In this document: positions 14,770-22,887 of the stretch, piece after piece
Position numbering within the stretch: position 1 is the stretch's first letter
Layout of the letters: each line of letters begins with the position of its first letter
Assembly: GCA_900554925.1 (NCBI GenBank)
Contig: USJG01000007.1
Span: forward strand, 1 to 33,303
From: an uncultured Lachnospiraceae bacterium
GTDB taxonomy: Bacteria; Bacillota; Clostridia; Lachnospirales; Lachnospiraceae
Direction of reading: 5' to 3'
Length of the DNA: 33,303 bases
Translations under genes and position numbers: made by a program
Notes under the pieces: generated by a model
Told to the model about the DNA's origin: nothing
The model's database searches: none
The model's input: the letters and a program-made list of their open reading frames with translations, nothing else

Positions 14770-16389
14770 CTATCTTCCCAGGGTAGCTATGATGTGTTCC
14801 AAAAGCTCGCTGATTACATTGATATAACGGCTGGAGGCATTATATGCGTTCTGGAACATGATCATATTACTCAGTTCCTCATCAGAAGAAACCCCCAGAA
14901 CCTGTTCCCTTGCTGCGGATATATTGTCCACAGTTATCTGCTGGTTTTCACCGATTTCACGAAGAGCTGAACCTGTGTTGGCCACCTGTGAAATCAGATT
15001 GTTATAATAGTTAATAAAGTTGGTAGCTGTCTTAACATTGGGATTAAGCGTATGCTCCTGTTTTGTAAAAAGCTCCTTCAGCGCATCCGCCGTTTCCTGA
15101 TCCACCTTTCCATCATCCTTCTTAAGTCCCAATAAAGAGGGAGCCTGCTTGATCTCTCCGTTTATCATCAGGTTTTCAATGGTAAAGTCTGCCGGATCCT
15201 TGCTGCCCGTCTTAGTGTCAAATATAGTATAAGGATCCGCATCCTTATCAGGACGCAAATAAGATGTTTCAGGATTCTTGGCCTTTTCTGCTGCTGCCGC
15301 ATCTGCAAACACCTGGTTAATGCCTGTGGTCACTTTATGAATCAACTGGTCAAATTCAGCCTGAACATTCATCATAATAGACTGCGAGATTTCCTGGTCA
15401 TAAACATCCGGATCCTGCAGATCTTCATAGGTAGCACGTTTATTTCCCCTTGCAAGCAGCATCGCCTTCAGAGCGCCTATGTCAGTATTATTTTCGGTGG
15501 AAATCTCCTGCTTCATATTGTACAGTTCTGCGCCGCTGATATTTACAGTGGTAACTCCGCCTGCTGTAGTAGTAGAGGCAAGCTGTTTCCAGTAAGGGGT
15601 ATAAAAACCGGTGGCCTCATCCGTATAAAGACAGATCTCGTTATAAGAGTCCGACTTTACAAAATCTTTTCCCTCCAGCTTAATAAGGACATTTCCATCT
15701 GCATCCTCCCTGCACTCGATATATCCCATTGCTGATAATTCATCAATCAGCAAATTTCTTTCATCTTTTAAGTCATTTGCCTTTTCTATCCCGCCGGATT
15801 CTATTTGCAGAATCTCCTGATTCAGCTCTGAGATCCTCTTTGCATAGGCATTCATGGTATCGACCTGCTGCATGATCTTGTAATTTAAATTTTCCTGATA
15901 CTCACAAAGGCCGGAATAAACCGCCTGAGCACGGCTTAAAAATTCACTGCATCGCTGTACAAAAACCCCCTGGTTAACAGCATTTCCAGGGTCTTTCGCA
16001 AGCTCCTGCACGGAACTCCACAGGTTTTCAATGGATTCCGCAAAGGACTCCCCCTCCAGCTCCCTGAAAAGATTTTCAACCTCTTCAATCGCCGAAGCAG
16101 AAGTGTCGTAAAAAGCGCTTCTTCCCGATTCTCTTCTGTAGGATTTATCAAGGAAATAATCTCTGATTTGTTTTACCTGGACATAATTAACACCAAGACC
16201 GGTCTGCTGATAGGAAATAGCTGACCCACCGGTAGAAATGGTTTTATATACACGGGTACCAAGCTGCACCTGCTGCCTGGTATACCCTACAGTATCAATA
16301 TTAGACATATTATGCGCTGTAGTATTCAACGCATTCTGACTGGTCTGCAATCCACTGGAACCAATATATAAACTTCCAAACAAAGACAT
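14770..16389 (-). CDS. flgK: Hook-associated protein FlgK (HAP1), first copy
   Basis: A 539-residue FlgK: SLFGSLYIGSSGLQTSQNAL, HNMSNIDTVGYTRQQ, and the C-terminal SSDEELSNMIMFQNAYNAS and SELLEHIIATLG. ATG at 16389 has AGAGGTG 5 nt upstream, preferred to the longer frame at 16410. The central region differs from the second copy in length and content, so this is an old duplication rather than a recent repeat. It follows flgN, the FlgK/FlgL chaperone, by 26 nt. Two junction proteins in tandem suggest either a composite junction or alternative proteins; both appear functional. Confidence 0.92.
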   Translation of the reverse strand: MSLFGSLYIGSSGLQTSQNALNTTAHNMSNIDTVGYTRQQVQLGTRVYKTISTGGSAISYQQTGLGVNYVQVKQIRDYFLDKSYRRESGRSAFYDTSASAIEEVENLFRELEGESFAESIENLWSSVQELAKDPGNAVNQGVFVQRCSEFLSRAQAVYSGLCEYQENLNYKIMQQVDTMNAYAKRISELNQEILQIESGGIEKANDLKDERNLLIDELSAMGYIECREDADGNVLIKLEGKDFVKSDSYNEICLYTDEATGFYTPYWKQLASTTTAGGVTTVNISGAELYNMKQEISTENNTDIGALKAMLLARGNKRATYEDLQDPDVYDQEISQSIMMNVQAEFDQLIHKVTTGINQVFADAAAAEKAKNPETSYLRPDKDADPYTIFDTKTGSKDPADFTIENLMINGEIKQAPSLLGLKKDDGKVDQETADALKELFTKQEHTLNPNVKTATNFINYYNNLISQVANTGSALREIGENQQITVDNISAAREQVLGVSSDEELSNMIMFQNAYNASSRYINVISELLEHIIATLGR

Positions 16390-16415
16390 ATTGTCACCTC
16401 TAACTTTCACAAGGA

Positions 16416-16934
16416 TTACTGCTTGGCATCGAAGCCTGACCCGTCTGCTCCCATAGTGGTTCCTGTATTATAGGCACCTTTGTTGTAGTTGGCTGTTTCG
16501 GGCGCCGCCTTCATTGCCTGCAGCATATTCATGTCAAATTCCACCATTTCAAGGGCATTCTGAATCAGAATTCTGTTCTGCTCATTTACACGTTTTACAC
16601 CCTGAACGGCAGTGCTTAATTTGTCATGTACTTTAGCCAGTTTCTGCTGCTCGTCTGGTCTTGTTTTAAGCATTTCGATCAGATCTGCGAGCTTTAGAGT
16701 GTTAACATCCTTGTTGATTACGTTGGCAATATCAGTAAACACTTCCTGTCTTTGTTGTTCCAGGTGATTGATTCTGCTGACAACGATCTGTTCTTCATCC
16801 GTGATTTTGGCTAATTCTTCAAGTTTGCCGGCCACAATGACCGGCGTTTTCTCCGTGGATAATTCCAGCAAGTTTTCATATTCCCGGCTTTCCAGCGTCA
16901 ATACTTCAATCAGGTTTTCCATCAAACTTGCCAC
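16416..16934 (-). CDS. flgN: FlgN-like chaperone for FlgK/FlgL
   Basis: The 172-residue, helical protein shows FlgN features: MENLIEVLTLESREYENLLEL, EELAKITDEEQIVVSRINHLE, and a C-terminal disordered tail. FlgN holds FlgK and FlgL for export. The start is read as GTG at 16934, 9 nt after GAGG in the flgM stop region; an ATG four codons in would be too far from that site. It lies 6 nt after flgM and before the flgK pair, as expected for its clients. Confidence 0.88.
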   Translation of the reverse strand: MASLMENLIEVLTLESREYENLLELSTEKTPVIVAGKLEELAKITDEEQIVVSRINHLEQQRQEVFTDIANVINKDVNTLKLADLIEMLKTRPDEQQKLAKVHDKLSTAVQGVKRVNEQNRILIQNALEMVEFDMNMLQAMKAAPETANYNKGAYNTGTTMGADGSGFDAKQ

Positions 16935-16940
16935 TATAAA

Positions 16941-17216
16941 TTACCTCATCTCTTCATATTTCTGCAATAACTTATCCGCAAAACTCTCTGCACTGACCTC
17001 ATAAGTGCCTGCCTGAATTTGGGCTTTAATAGGAGCTGTCACATCCTCCCTGATGTCACTGCTTCCTGCCACGGCCTGCTTTGCAGTCTGTATATCCTTT
17101 CCGATACTGGAAATCTGCAGCTGATCGGAGAGGTTTGCATTTCCCTTAGACTGCGGTCTTGCTGTTTTTTTCGTATTATATAAACCCTGAACCTTTGTAT
17201 AGGCTTCTATACGCAT
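16941..17216 (-). CDS. flgM: Anti-sigma-28 factor FlgM
   Basis: The 91-residue product begins MRIEAYTKVQGLYNTKKTAR and continues SDQLQISSIGKDIQTAKQAV, with the FlgM C-terminal sigma-binding helices (IKAQIQAGTYEVSAESFADK, LLQKYEEM). FlgM holds sigma-28 until it is exported through the finished hook. Start: AAGGAGG 7 nt before ATG. It heads the flgM-csrA operon and is itself behind a sigma-28 promoter, a feedback loop. A CsrA-type hairpin lies against its ribosome site. Confidence 0.95.
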   Translation of the reverse strand: MRIEAYTKVQGLYNTKKTARPQSKGNANLSDQLQISSIGKDIQTAKQAVAGSSDIREDVTAPIKAQIQAGTYEVSAESFADKLLQKYEEMR

Positions 17217-17225
17217 CTGGATTCC

Positions 17226-17237
17226 TCCTTCCGTGGA
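17226..17237 (-). promoter_or_regulatory. CsrA-type hairpin next to the flgM Shine-Dalgarno
   Basis: On the minus strand TCC-ACGGAA-GGA has an A-N-G-G-A-N hexaloop closed by C-G on a 3-bp stem. Its last bases run into the AAGGAGG ribosome site. The stem is short and other GGA/TCC pairings in the leader could compete, so this is weaker than the flagellin and flaG sites. Confidence 0.5.
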
Positions 17238-17280
17238 TTTTCCTTTATTATCTTCATCTTATATTTTTATTTCATTATTA

Positions 17281-17307
17281 GTATCGGATGATTTTTTAAA
17301 GACTTTA
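17281..17307 (-). promoter_or_regulatory. Sigma-28 promoter of the flgM operon
   Basis: On the minus strand TAAA (17307-17304) is followed by 15 nt and TCCGATAC (17288-17281). The inferred start near 17274 gives a leader of about 58 nt. It lies just after the uraA terminator. Confidence 0.88.
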
Positions 17308-17341
17308 GGGAAGATGGAAAATTTTATTACGCATTTTATTC

Positions 17342-17378
17342 AAAAAACCCGGAGCTGTCATTTACTGACTGCCCCGGG
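17342..17378 (-). terminator. Intrinsic terminator of uraA
   Basis: On the minus strand a 13-bp GC-rich stem (outer arms CCCGG and CCGGG, one G-U and one mismatch, 5-nt loop) is followed by TTTTTT. It lies 26 nt after the uraA stop and separates it from the flgM promoter. Confidence 0.9.
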
Positions 17379-17403
17379 CCTCAAAATTTATACTGCCTGT
17401 AAT

Positions 17404-18792
17404 TTACTTATTTTCTTCCTTTAAATTAGGACGCATATCCACACCGCGATTCTGATCTCCTTCAGGATTACTTCCAAATACGTAGTCGTTTCCTGGCAGA
17501 ATTGCGTTAAGGAGAATACCGGCAATCGCCGCAATGGCAAGTCCTGTAAGTGTGATGGCAGTTCCGCCGACCACAAAGGTAAGTCCGCCACTGAAGCCAA
17601 GTCCGCATACCAGAATTACTGCTGCGATGATCAGGTTTCTGGATTTGGTAAAATCAACCTTATTCTCCACGATATTTCTGACACCGATTGCAGAAATCAT
17701 TCCGTAGAGCATGAAGCTTACACCGCCTATGATTGCAGAAGGAATCGAGCCAATAATCTCAGCCATCTTTGGAATAAAACTTAATACCACCGCATAGACT
17801 GCCGCCAGACGGATCACCTTCGGATCGTACACCTTACTGAGCTCCAATACACCGGTATTTTCTCCGTAAGTGGTATTGGCAGGTCCTCCAAACAGTGCTG
17901 CAAAAGAAGTTGCAAGACCATCACCGATAAGAGTCCTGTGAAGGCCGGGATCTTCCATATAATTTTCGCCCACAGTTGCAGATATGGCCGACATGTCGCC
18001 AATATGTTCCATCATAGTCGCCAGCGCAATAGGCGCCATTACCAGAATTGCCGTAATATCAAACTTACATATCTGGAAGGGAGGCAGTCCTACCCAGCTT
18101 GCAGCCTGAACCTCTGCAAAATTTAAGATTGCACTTCCATTCGGATTGACAAATCCCAGTGCATTTAAAATCAGCGCGGCTGCATAAGAGATTACCACTC
18201 CCATAAGGATCGGAATAATCTTAAACATGCCCTTTCCCCATATATTAAAGACGATAATCGTTCCCAATGCAATAAGCGCAAGCAGCCAGTTAGTGGATGC
18301 ATTGGACACTGCGGAAGGTGCCAGCGAAAGCCCAATACAGATAATAATAGGGCCGGTTACAACAGGCGGCAGGAACCTCATAACCTTCTTCACACCGATC
18401 AGCTTAATGATCAGCGCCAGCACCAGATACAAAACGCCTGCTACCACAATACCTCCGCAGGCATAGGGAAGTTTTTCTCCCATAGTCATATCTGCAAAAA
18501 TACCCGTATCCAGATTTGCAACGGTCTGAAAACCTCCTAAAAACGCGAAAGAAGAACCTAAAAATGCAGGTACCTTAAGCTTGGAGCAAAGGTGGAAAAA
18601 TAAAGTTCCCAGCCCTGCACAAATCAAGGTTACCTGAATTGAAAGTCCTTCTCCCTCAAAATAAACATTTACTAAAATCGGTACTAAAATCGTTGCGCCA
18701 AACATGGCGAACATATGCTGCAACCCCAGAATCAGCATCTTGGGTATTCCAAGAGTTCTGGCATCCCGGATCGCTTCCTGTTGATTACTCAT
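17404..18792 (-). CDS. uraA: Uracil permease (NCS2 family)
   Basis: The 462-residue membrane protein has about 14 hydrophobic segments. NCS2 hallmarks are QHMFAMFGATILVPILV near the N-terminus, GSSFAFLGGFQ, the substrate-site ATMMEHIGDMSAIS (Glu at about 262), and GGPANTTYGENTGVL in the following helix pair. These match UraA/PyrP, a uracil:proton symporter. ATG at 18792 has GAGGAGGAG 7 nt upstream; the longer frame from 18816 includes the ribosome site. It is divergent from upp, so uptake and conversion to UMP are encoded back to back. The symbol pyrP is also used. Confidence 0.92.
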   Translation of the reverse strand: MSNQQEAIRDARTLGIPKMLILGLQHMFAMFGATILVPILVNVYFEGEGLSIQVTLICAGLGTLFFHLCSKLKVPAFLGSSFAFLGGFQTVANLDTGIFADMTMGEKLPYACGGIVVAGVLYLVLALIIKLIGVKKVMRFLPPVVTGPIIICIGLSLAPSAVSNASTNWLLALIALGTIIVFNIWGKGMFKIIPILMGVVISYAAALILNALGFVNPNGSAILNFAEVQAASWVGLPPFQICKFDITAILVMAPIALATMMEHIGDMSAISATVGENYMEDPGLHRTLIGDGLATSFAALFGGPANTTYGENTGVLELSKVYDPKVIRLAAVYAVVLSFIPKMAEIIGSIPSAIIGGVSFMLYGMISAIGVRNIVENKVDFTKSRNLIIAAVILVCGLGFSGGLTFVVGGTAITLTGLAIAAIAGILLNAILPGNDYVFGSNPEGDQNRGVDMRPNLKEENK

Positions 18793-18842
18793 CAAAATCT
18801 CCTCCTCACTTTTCATTTGTTTTACAAAGCCTACTGATAAAG

Positions 18843-18871
18843 AGTATAATGACTTCGTTCGATTATTACAA
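18843..18871 (-). promoter_or_regulatory. Sigma-A promoter of uraA
   Basis: On the minus strand TTGTAA (18871-18866), 17 nt, then TATACT (18848-18843), about 50 nt before the start. No PyrR-type attenuator was recognised in the short leader. Confidence 0.6.
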
Positions 18872-18947
18872 GCAAAATAATTAAAATTGTTGTAAATAAT
18901 TAATAACCGTTTTTGGACATTGTTTATAAAAAAAAGAATATATCAGG

Positions 18948-18976
18948 TTGACTTCACTATAAAGTTGCACTAAAAT
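18948..18976 (+). promoter_or_regulatory. Sigma-A promoter of upp
   Basis: TTGACT, 17 nt, then TAAAAT, 39 nt before the upp ATG. It is divergent from the uraA promoter. Confidence 0.7.
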
Positions 18977-19015
18977 TTTACATAGTATGATAAATAATGA
19001 CTCAGGAGGATTAAC

Positions 19016-19663
19016 ATGGAACATTTAGAGAACATGGATAATGTATTTATTTTAAACCACCCGCTGATCCAACACAAAATCTCCCGTCTGCGTGACGAGA
19101 ATACCGGCACCAATGAATTCCGCAAATTGATTGAAGAAATTGCCATGCTGATGGGCTACGAAGCCCTTCGCGATCTCCCCTTAGAAGAAGTGGAAATCAA
19201 AACTCCCATTGAAACCTGTATGACGCCGGTCATTGCAGGAAAGAAAATGGCAGTCGTTCCCATTCTCCGCGCAGGATTAGGTATGGTAAGCGGCATTCTT
19301 GCCCTTGTACCTTCTGCTAAAGTTGGACATATCGGATTATACAGAGACCCGGAAACCCATGAACCTCATGAGTATTACTGCAAATTGCCTGAACCCATTG
19401 ATCAGAGAACCATCGTTGTACTGGACCCTATGCTGGCTACCGGCGGTTCCGGCGCCGAAGCTGTAGATTTTATCAAGCAGCACGGTGGTAAAAATATTAA
19501 ATTTATGTGTATCATTGCCGCTCCTGAAGGTCTTAAGAGACTGCGGGAAGCACATCCTGATATTCAGATTTATGTAGGCCATCTGGACAGATGCCTGAAT
19601 GAACACGCTTACATCTGTCCCGGACTGGGCGATGCCGGCGACCGTATTTTTGGTACAAAATAA
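19016..19663 (+). CDS. upp: Uracil phosphoribosyltransferase
   Basis: The 215-residue product matches UPRT along its length: HPLIQHKISRLRDENTG (15-31), FRKLIEEIAMLMGYEA, VPILRAGLGMV (81-91), and the PRPP loop VVLDPMLATGGS (134-145); it ends CPGLGDAGDRIFGTK. It converts uracil and PRPP to UMP. AGGAGG lies 6 nt before ATG. The gene is monocistronic between its own promoter and the terminator at 19678, and is functionally paired with the divergent uracil permease. Confidence 0.98.
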   Translation: MEHLENMDNVFILNHPLIQHKISRLRDENTGTNEFRKLIEEIAMLMGYEALRDLPLEEVEIKTPIETCMTPVIAGKKMAVVPILRAGLGMVSGILALVPSAKVGHIGLYRDPETHEPHEYYCKLPEPIDQRTIVVLDPMLATGGSGAEAVDFIKQHGGKNIKFMCIIAAPEGLKRLREAHPDIQIYVGHLDRCLNEHAYICPGLGDAGDRIFGTK

Positions 19664-19677
19664 TATGATATAAAAAG

Positions 19678-19712
19678 GACCTTCTCTTATTTTTATAGGA
19701 GAAGGTCTTTTT
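19678..19712 (+). terminator. Terminator between upp and the cupin gene
   Basis: A 9-bp stem GACCTTCTC / GAGAAGGTC with a 12-nt loop, followed by TTTTT. A-rich sequence on the other side means it can also stop minus-strand transcription from the convergent cupin gene. Confidence 0.85.
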
Positions 19713-19722
19713 AAACATCTGA

Positions 19723-20124
19723 TTATGGCCTGTAGCTTTCCCTTAGCTGTCTTAACTGCTCCTCATCAAGGACAACTGTCGGTGAATTATCATCACAGGT
19801 ATTACGATTTTCAACGATTAAAACGCTGCTGTTTTCTGTAAGGGTATGGGTATGCCATACGCCGGCTTTCACATTATAGCATTTGTAAGGCTCTAAGTTG
19901 GTGCTGCGCACCGTTCCCACCTCTTTGCCATTTCCCGCGGTAAATAAAGTACAGCTTCCCTTTAGCAGTACAAACACTTCGTCACTTAGCAGATGCTTTT
20001 GCATCGTCCTCAAATTAGATACTTCCAGCTCATCAATATCATTTAAGACTGCAACTCTCCATGATTCATAGTCAATAACAGGGGCATAGCCCGGTTCTGT
20101 GTACTCCTTGATTTCGATATCCAT
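19723..20124 (-). CDS. Small cupin-domain protein
   Basis: A 133-residue single-domain cupin. The first motif is seen as MQKHLLSDEVFVLLKGSCTLF and the second as NVKAGVWHTHTLTENSSVLIV, with HTH histidines that could hold a metal. No signal peptide or DNA-binding domain is present, so an enzyme or sugar-binding protein is more likely than a regulator. The closest style is the 'cupin, capsule/sugar isomerase-like' group of 110-140 residue proteins, but substrate and metal cannot be read. A possible -10 TATAAT lies at 20204-20209 on the minus strand. It converges with upp. Confidence 0.7.
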   Translation of the reverse strand: MDIEIKEYTEPGYAPVIDYESWRVAVLNDIDELEVSNLRTMQKHLLSDEVFVLLKGSCTLFTAGNGKEVGTVRSTNLEPYKCYNVKAGVWHTHTLTENSSVLIVENRNTCDDNSPTVVLDEEQLRQLRESYRP

Positions 20125-20305
20125 TTCCCTTTTAATCTCCTTTATATCTGCACATATAGGCTCCGCAGATCATGCCTCTCACCACGGATACTGTAACAAC
20201 CTGATTATATAGCATATTGGCAGAGAGCAAAATCAGCCATTTTTTATAAAAGTATCTATTTTTTACTTTTACGGACAAATAAGGTATGATACACTGCCAG
20301 CATGA

Positions 20306-20323
20306 AAAATATTCGAATATTTT
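20306..20323. repeat. 18-bp perfect palindrome at the end of the diguanylate cyclase gene
   Basis: AAAATATT-CG-AATATTTT is self-complementary and overlaps the stop codon of the GGDEF gene. It could act as a weak AT-rich terminator on the minus strand (TTTTTC follows) or as a protein-binding site. The region 20125-20305 holds the cupin promoter and an 8-bp AT hairpin but no gene. Confidence 0.4.
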
Positions 20324-21785
20324 AATTAAACATTGAATTTGCACCTTTCCCCTTATGCTTTGACATATATAGAGCAACGTCTGCTTTTCTGTATAATTCA
20401 TGGAAAGAGGTTCCATCCTTTGGAGCAAAGCAAAAGCCGATGCTCACCGACATATGCCAGCAAATATTGCCTTTGACACAGTCACAGTCCAGTGCCTCAT
20501 TTAACTGGGTAGCCTTCTTCTTTGCCCATTCATAATCCGGAGCAGGGAGCAGCACAACAAACTCATCGCCCCCAATCCGGCCTGAAAGCCCATCGTCATC
20601 ACTAATGCATGAGTGGATTAATTCAGAAAATCTGCAAATTACCATATCGCCAAAAGCATGACCATATGTATCATTTGCCTGCTTAAAATTATCAATATCA
20701 AAAATATAAAAGGCATACAGCTTCTCCGGATTTTTTTGCAGCAAGCTGTCAACTGCCGCTTTAATGGCTGTTTGGTTTAAAAATCCGGTCATATGATCTG
20801 TCTGGGCATACTGTATCATTTTATGTTTCCATTTCTTGTTGCCTAAAACCAGGAAAGCTATATAAGCCAAAAAAACAATAATAATTATGATCGTCAGAGT
20901 TGTTCCTGCCTGATTGGCATCACGCTCCATAGCTTTGGTAAGGGAGGTTGGGAAAACATGCAGAAGCATCCAGTCGTTGTGTAAAACAGGGGCTATTGAC
21001 GCATTACCGGTTCCAAGACTGTCTTCATATGTAAAATTATAAGACTCGTGTTGTTCAAAAGATTTGCGGATATTGAAAAGAGCTTCCTCGGAGACAACAC
21101 AATTGCCGCCTTCGTCAAAAACGTGAAAAACATTCGCAACATTATCGTCCCCAATGCTTGCAATGACAGTTCCGTCCTTCATGCACAAATAGGACATAGC
21201 GGATTCTCCAAAAAGCTCTGTGTTAATTGTATCTAAAAGCGTTTCTTCCCTGTACATGCCGTTAAGCACGCCAAAAATCTCTCCTTCGTAATGCAAAGGC
21301 GCATAGAAACAGATTAAAGTTTCTGTTGTAATTCTTGAATTAAAAATAATAAGGCTGCCTGTTTCTCCCTTCATTCCTTTTTTATAATTTTCCCGGTCAG
21401 TGGAGTCTGAACTCAAACCATAAGCATTGTGATTTAATCCTGAGGAATCAATAAACTCAACGTAGTCAAAAATAGAATTATCCTGTAAAAATTTAAGCAT
21501 TTCTGCATTAACACCGGGCTCGTCAATCCAGCTCTCAACAGTTATTGCAAGTATGTCAAGACTTTTCTGACGGGCAGTCAGCAAATCGTCAAGACGCTGC
21601 GCCGTAAGAGAGGTTGTTTCCTCAATGTATTTTTCATTCAGATTTAAAATATATCTGCGGTTCTGGGTTATAAATATGTTATATGTAAGTAAAATTATTA
21701 CCAGCAGAAGCATTGGTAAAAAAACTTTTACCCATATAGACTGCCTTCCCACAGACCGCATTGTCATTGTTGATTGAGTTTTCAT
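20322..21785 (-). CDS. Membrane diguanylate cyclase with extracellular dCache-like sensor
   Basis: The 487-residue protein has a membrane segment at 18-40, a predicted extracellular sensor at about 41-290 (dCache-like; strands such as YVEFIDSSGLNHN and GEIFGVLNGMYRE), a second membrane segment at about 296-316, and a GGDEF domain from 325. The catalytic motif is intact (RIGGDEF, GGDEF at 405-409), with FDIDNFKQANDTYGHAFGD (362-380) for substrate. The inhibitory I-site, R-x-x-D five residues before GGDEF, reads D-D-D-G (396-399), so product feedback is probably missing. It makes cyclic di-GMP, which commonly lowers motility, fitting its place near flagellar genes. AAAGGA lies 6 nt before ATG. 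A TGTTATACT extended -10 lies at 21864-21872. Confidence 0.9.
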   Translation of the reverse strand: MKTQSTMTMRSVGRQSIWVKVFLPMLLLVIILLTYNIFITQNRRYILNLNEKYIEETTSLTAQRLDDLLTARQKSLDILAITVESWIDEPGVNAEMLKFLQDNSIFDYVEFIDSSGLNHNAYGLSSDSTDRENYKKGMKGETGSLIIFNSRITTETLICFYAPLHYEGEIFGVLNGMYREETLLDTINTELFGESAMSYLCMKDGTVIASIGDDNVANVFHVFDEGGNCVVSEEALFNIRKSFEQHESYNFTYEDSLGTGNASIAPVLHNDWMLLHVFPTSLTKAMERDANQAGTTLTIIIIIVFLAYIAFLVLGNKKWKHKMIQYAQTDHMTGFLNQTAIKAAVDSLLQKNPEKLYAFYIFDIDNFKQANDTYGHAFGDMVICRFSELIHSCISDDDGLSGRIGGDEFVVLLPAPDYEWAKKKATQLNEALDCDCVKGNICWHMSVSIGFCFAPKDGTSFHELYRKADVALYMSKHKGKGANSMFN

Positions 21786-21863
21786 AACAATCCTTTCAGA
21801 TATAAAACCACAATAGCTATGAAGAAATTTCTCCTGACAATTTTCTTAAGAAGCCTTTAATTA

Positions 21864-21872
21864 AGTATAACA
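21864..21872 (-). promoter_or_regulatory. Extended -10 promoter of the diguanylate cyclase gene
   Basis: On the minus strand TG-T-TATACT lies about 80 nt before the start; the -35 (TTTCTT at 16 nt) is weak. Nothing else was recognised in 21786-21924. Confidence 0.4.
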
Positions 21873-21924
21873 CAAAATACCCATAAAGAAATAACAAATA
21901 GTTGAATATGAGTTACAAATATCA

Positions 21925-22887
21925 TTACTTTGCATCCTTCAATAATTCCTCAACTTTTTCTCTATAGTCCTGATTATAATCCAGCCATATTTCCGTATGC
22001 TCACTACCGTCTACTGTCCAAATTGTTTTGAATGCATCATTATTTATTGCATCATATATATCTTGCCCCATAAACTGCGGCGTGAGTGTATCATCCTTAC
22101 TATTTATTATCAGTATTGGGATTTCAATATTTCCTATCGCATCACAGACGTTTGCATCTTCGTAACTGAAACCTAATTCCTTTTTATTAATAATATTACC
22201 GCAAAATGTCATATATGATATGGGTAAGCCAATATCCATTTTTCTCATTTCTTCTTCCACCATCCATTTCATATCGCTAACAGGACAATCTAAAATGAGA
22301 AAATCTACTTTATTTTCAACGTCCTTATTCTCCATTGCCAGACCGGCTGTCGCCCCGCCAAATGAAGTTCCCCATACGCCAATTATTTTTTCCGGTGCGC
22401 AATGATAAACAAAATCAATATAATCTGTCAAATCGTATTTTTCCCAATATCCAAACGTAGTATATTGCGCAGTATTTTCATTATGGCTTCTCTGATCATA
22501 GGTTAAAACATTATATCCTTTCTGTAAAAACATTTCTGCTAAAGGATAATTGCTATAACGACTCCCGCCCAGACCATGCACAAGAATAACCGTATGATGA
22601 TTTTTATTTCCTTCTTCTCCAAGTGCATATATATAATCTGCCGGTATCATATGTTCGTCAAAGGTTGAAGAAATTTCAATTTTTTCTATCTGATATGTAT
22701 TACAAAAGTCCTCATAATTTATATCATATTTTTCCCAGAAACTATCTTTGACCTCTTTCGTATCTTCACATGTAACTAATTGTGTAGAACCCATAAAAAC
22801 CTGCGTTCCTATAAAATAGGATATACCAAAAAACAGCAACAAAACTGCTGAAAATACAATCAATACGATTTTGGTTCTCCTTTTCAT
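21925..22887 (-). CDS. Membrane-anchored alpha/beta hydrolase
   Basis: The 320-residue protein has one N-terminal hydrophobic segment (6-27) and an alpha/beta-hydrolase domain outside the membrane. Visible elements are ILVHGLGGSRYSN (101-113, oxyanion loop), the nucleophile GTSFGG with S175, an acid in SKDDTLTP (D265 or D266), and H297 in SEHTEIW. This is the BAAT/acyl-CoA or 'YfhR/BEM46-like' serine hydrolase pattern. Its start overlaps the stop of the acetyltransferase gene by 4 nt (ATGA), so the two are translationally coupled. A role in removing or moving an acyl group on the cell surface is possible but inferred. Confidence 0.8.
   Translation of the reverse strand: MKRRTKIVLIVFSAVLLLFFGISYFIGTQVFMGSTQLVTCEDTKEVKDSFWEKYDINYEDFCNTYQIEKIEISSTFDEHMIPADYIYALGEEGNKNHHTVILVHGLGGSRYSNYPLAEMFLQKGYNVLTYDQRSHNENTAQYTTFGYWEKYDLTDYIDFVYHCAPEKIIGVWGTSFGGATAGLAMENKDVENKVDFLILDCPVSDMKWMVEEEMRKMDIGLPISYMTFCGNIINKKELGFSYEDANVCDAIGNIEIPILIINSKDDTLTPQFMGQDIYDAINNDAFKTIWTVDGSEHTEIWLDYNQDYREKVEELLKDAK

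Noticed and set aside
14472..14970. Plus-strand frames across the flgK-flgK junction
   Set aside because: Shadows of the two flgK genes, without ribosome sites.
18817..19015. Pyrimidine attenuator (PyrR site) or riboswitch between uraA and upp
   Set aside because: Leaders are short, have ordinary sigma-A promoters, and no terminator/antiterminator pair was found.
20132..20428. 98-codon minus-strand frame overlapping the end of the diguanylate cyclase gene
   Set aside because: Shifted shadow of the GGDEF gene plus intergenic sequence; no ribosome site and no family resemblance.
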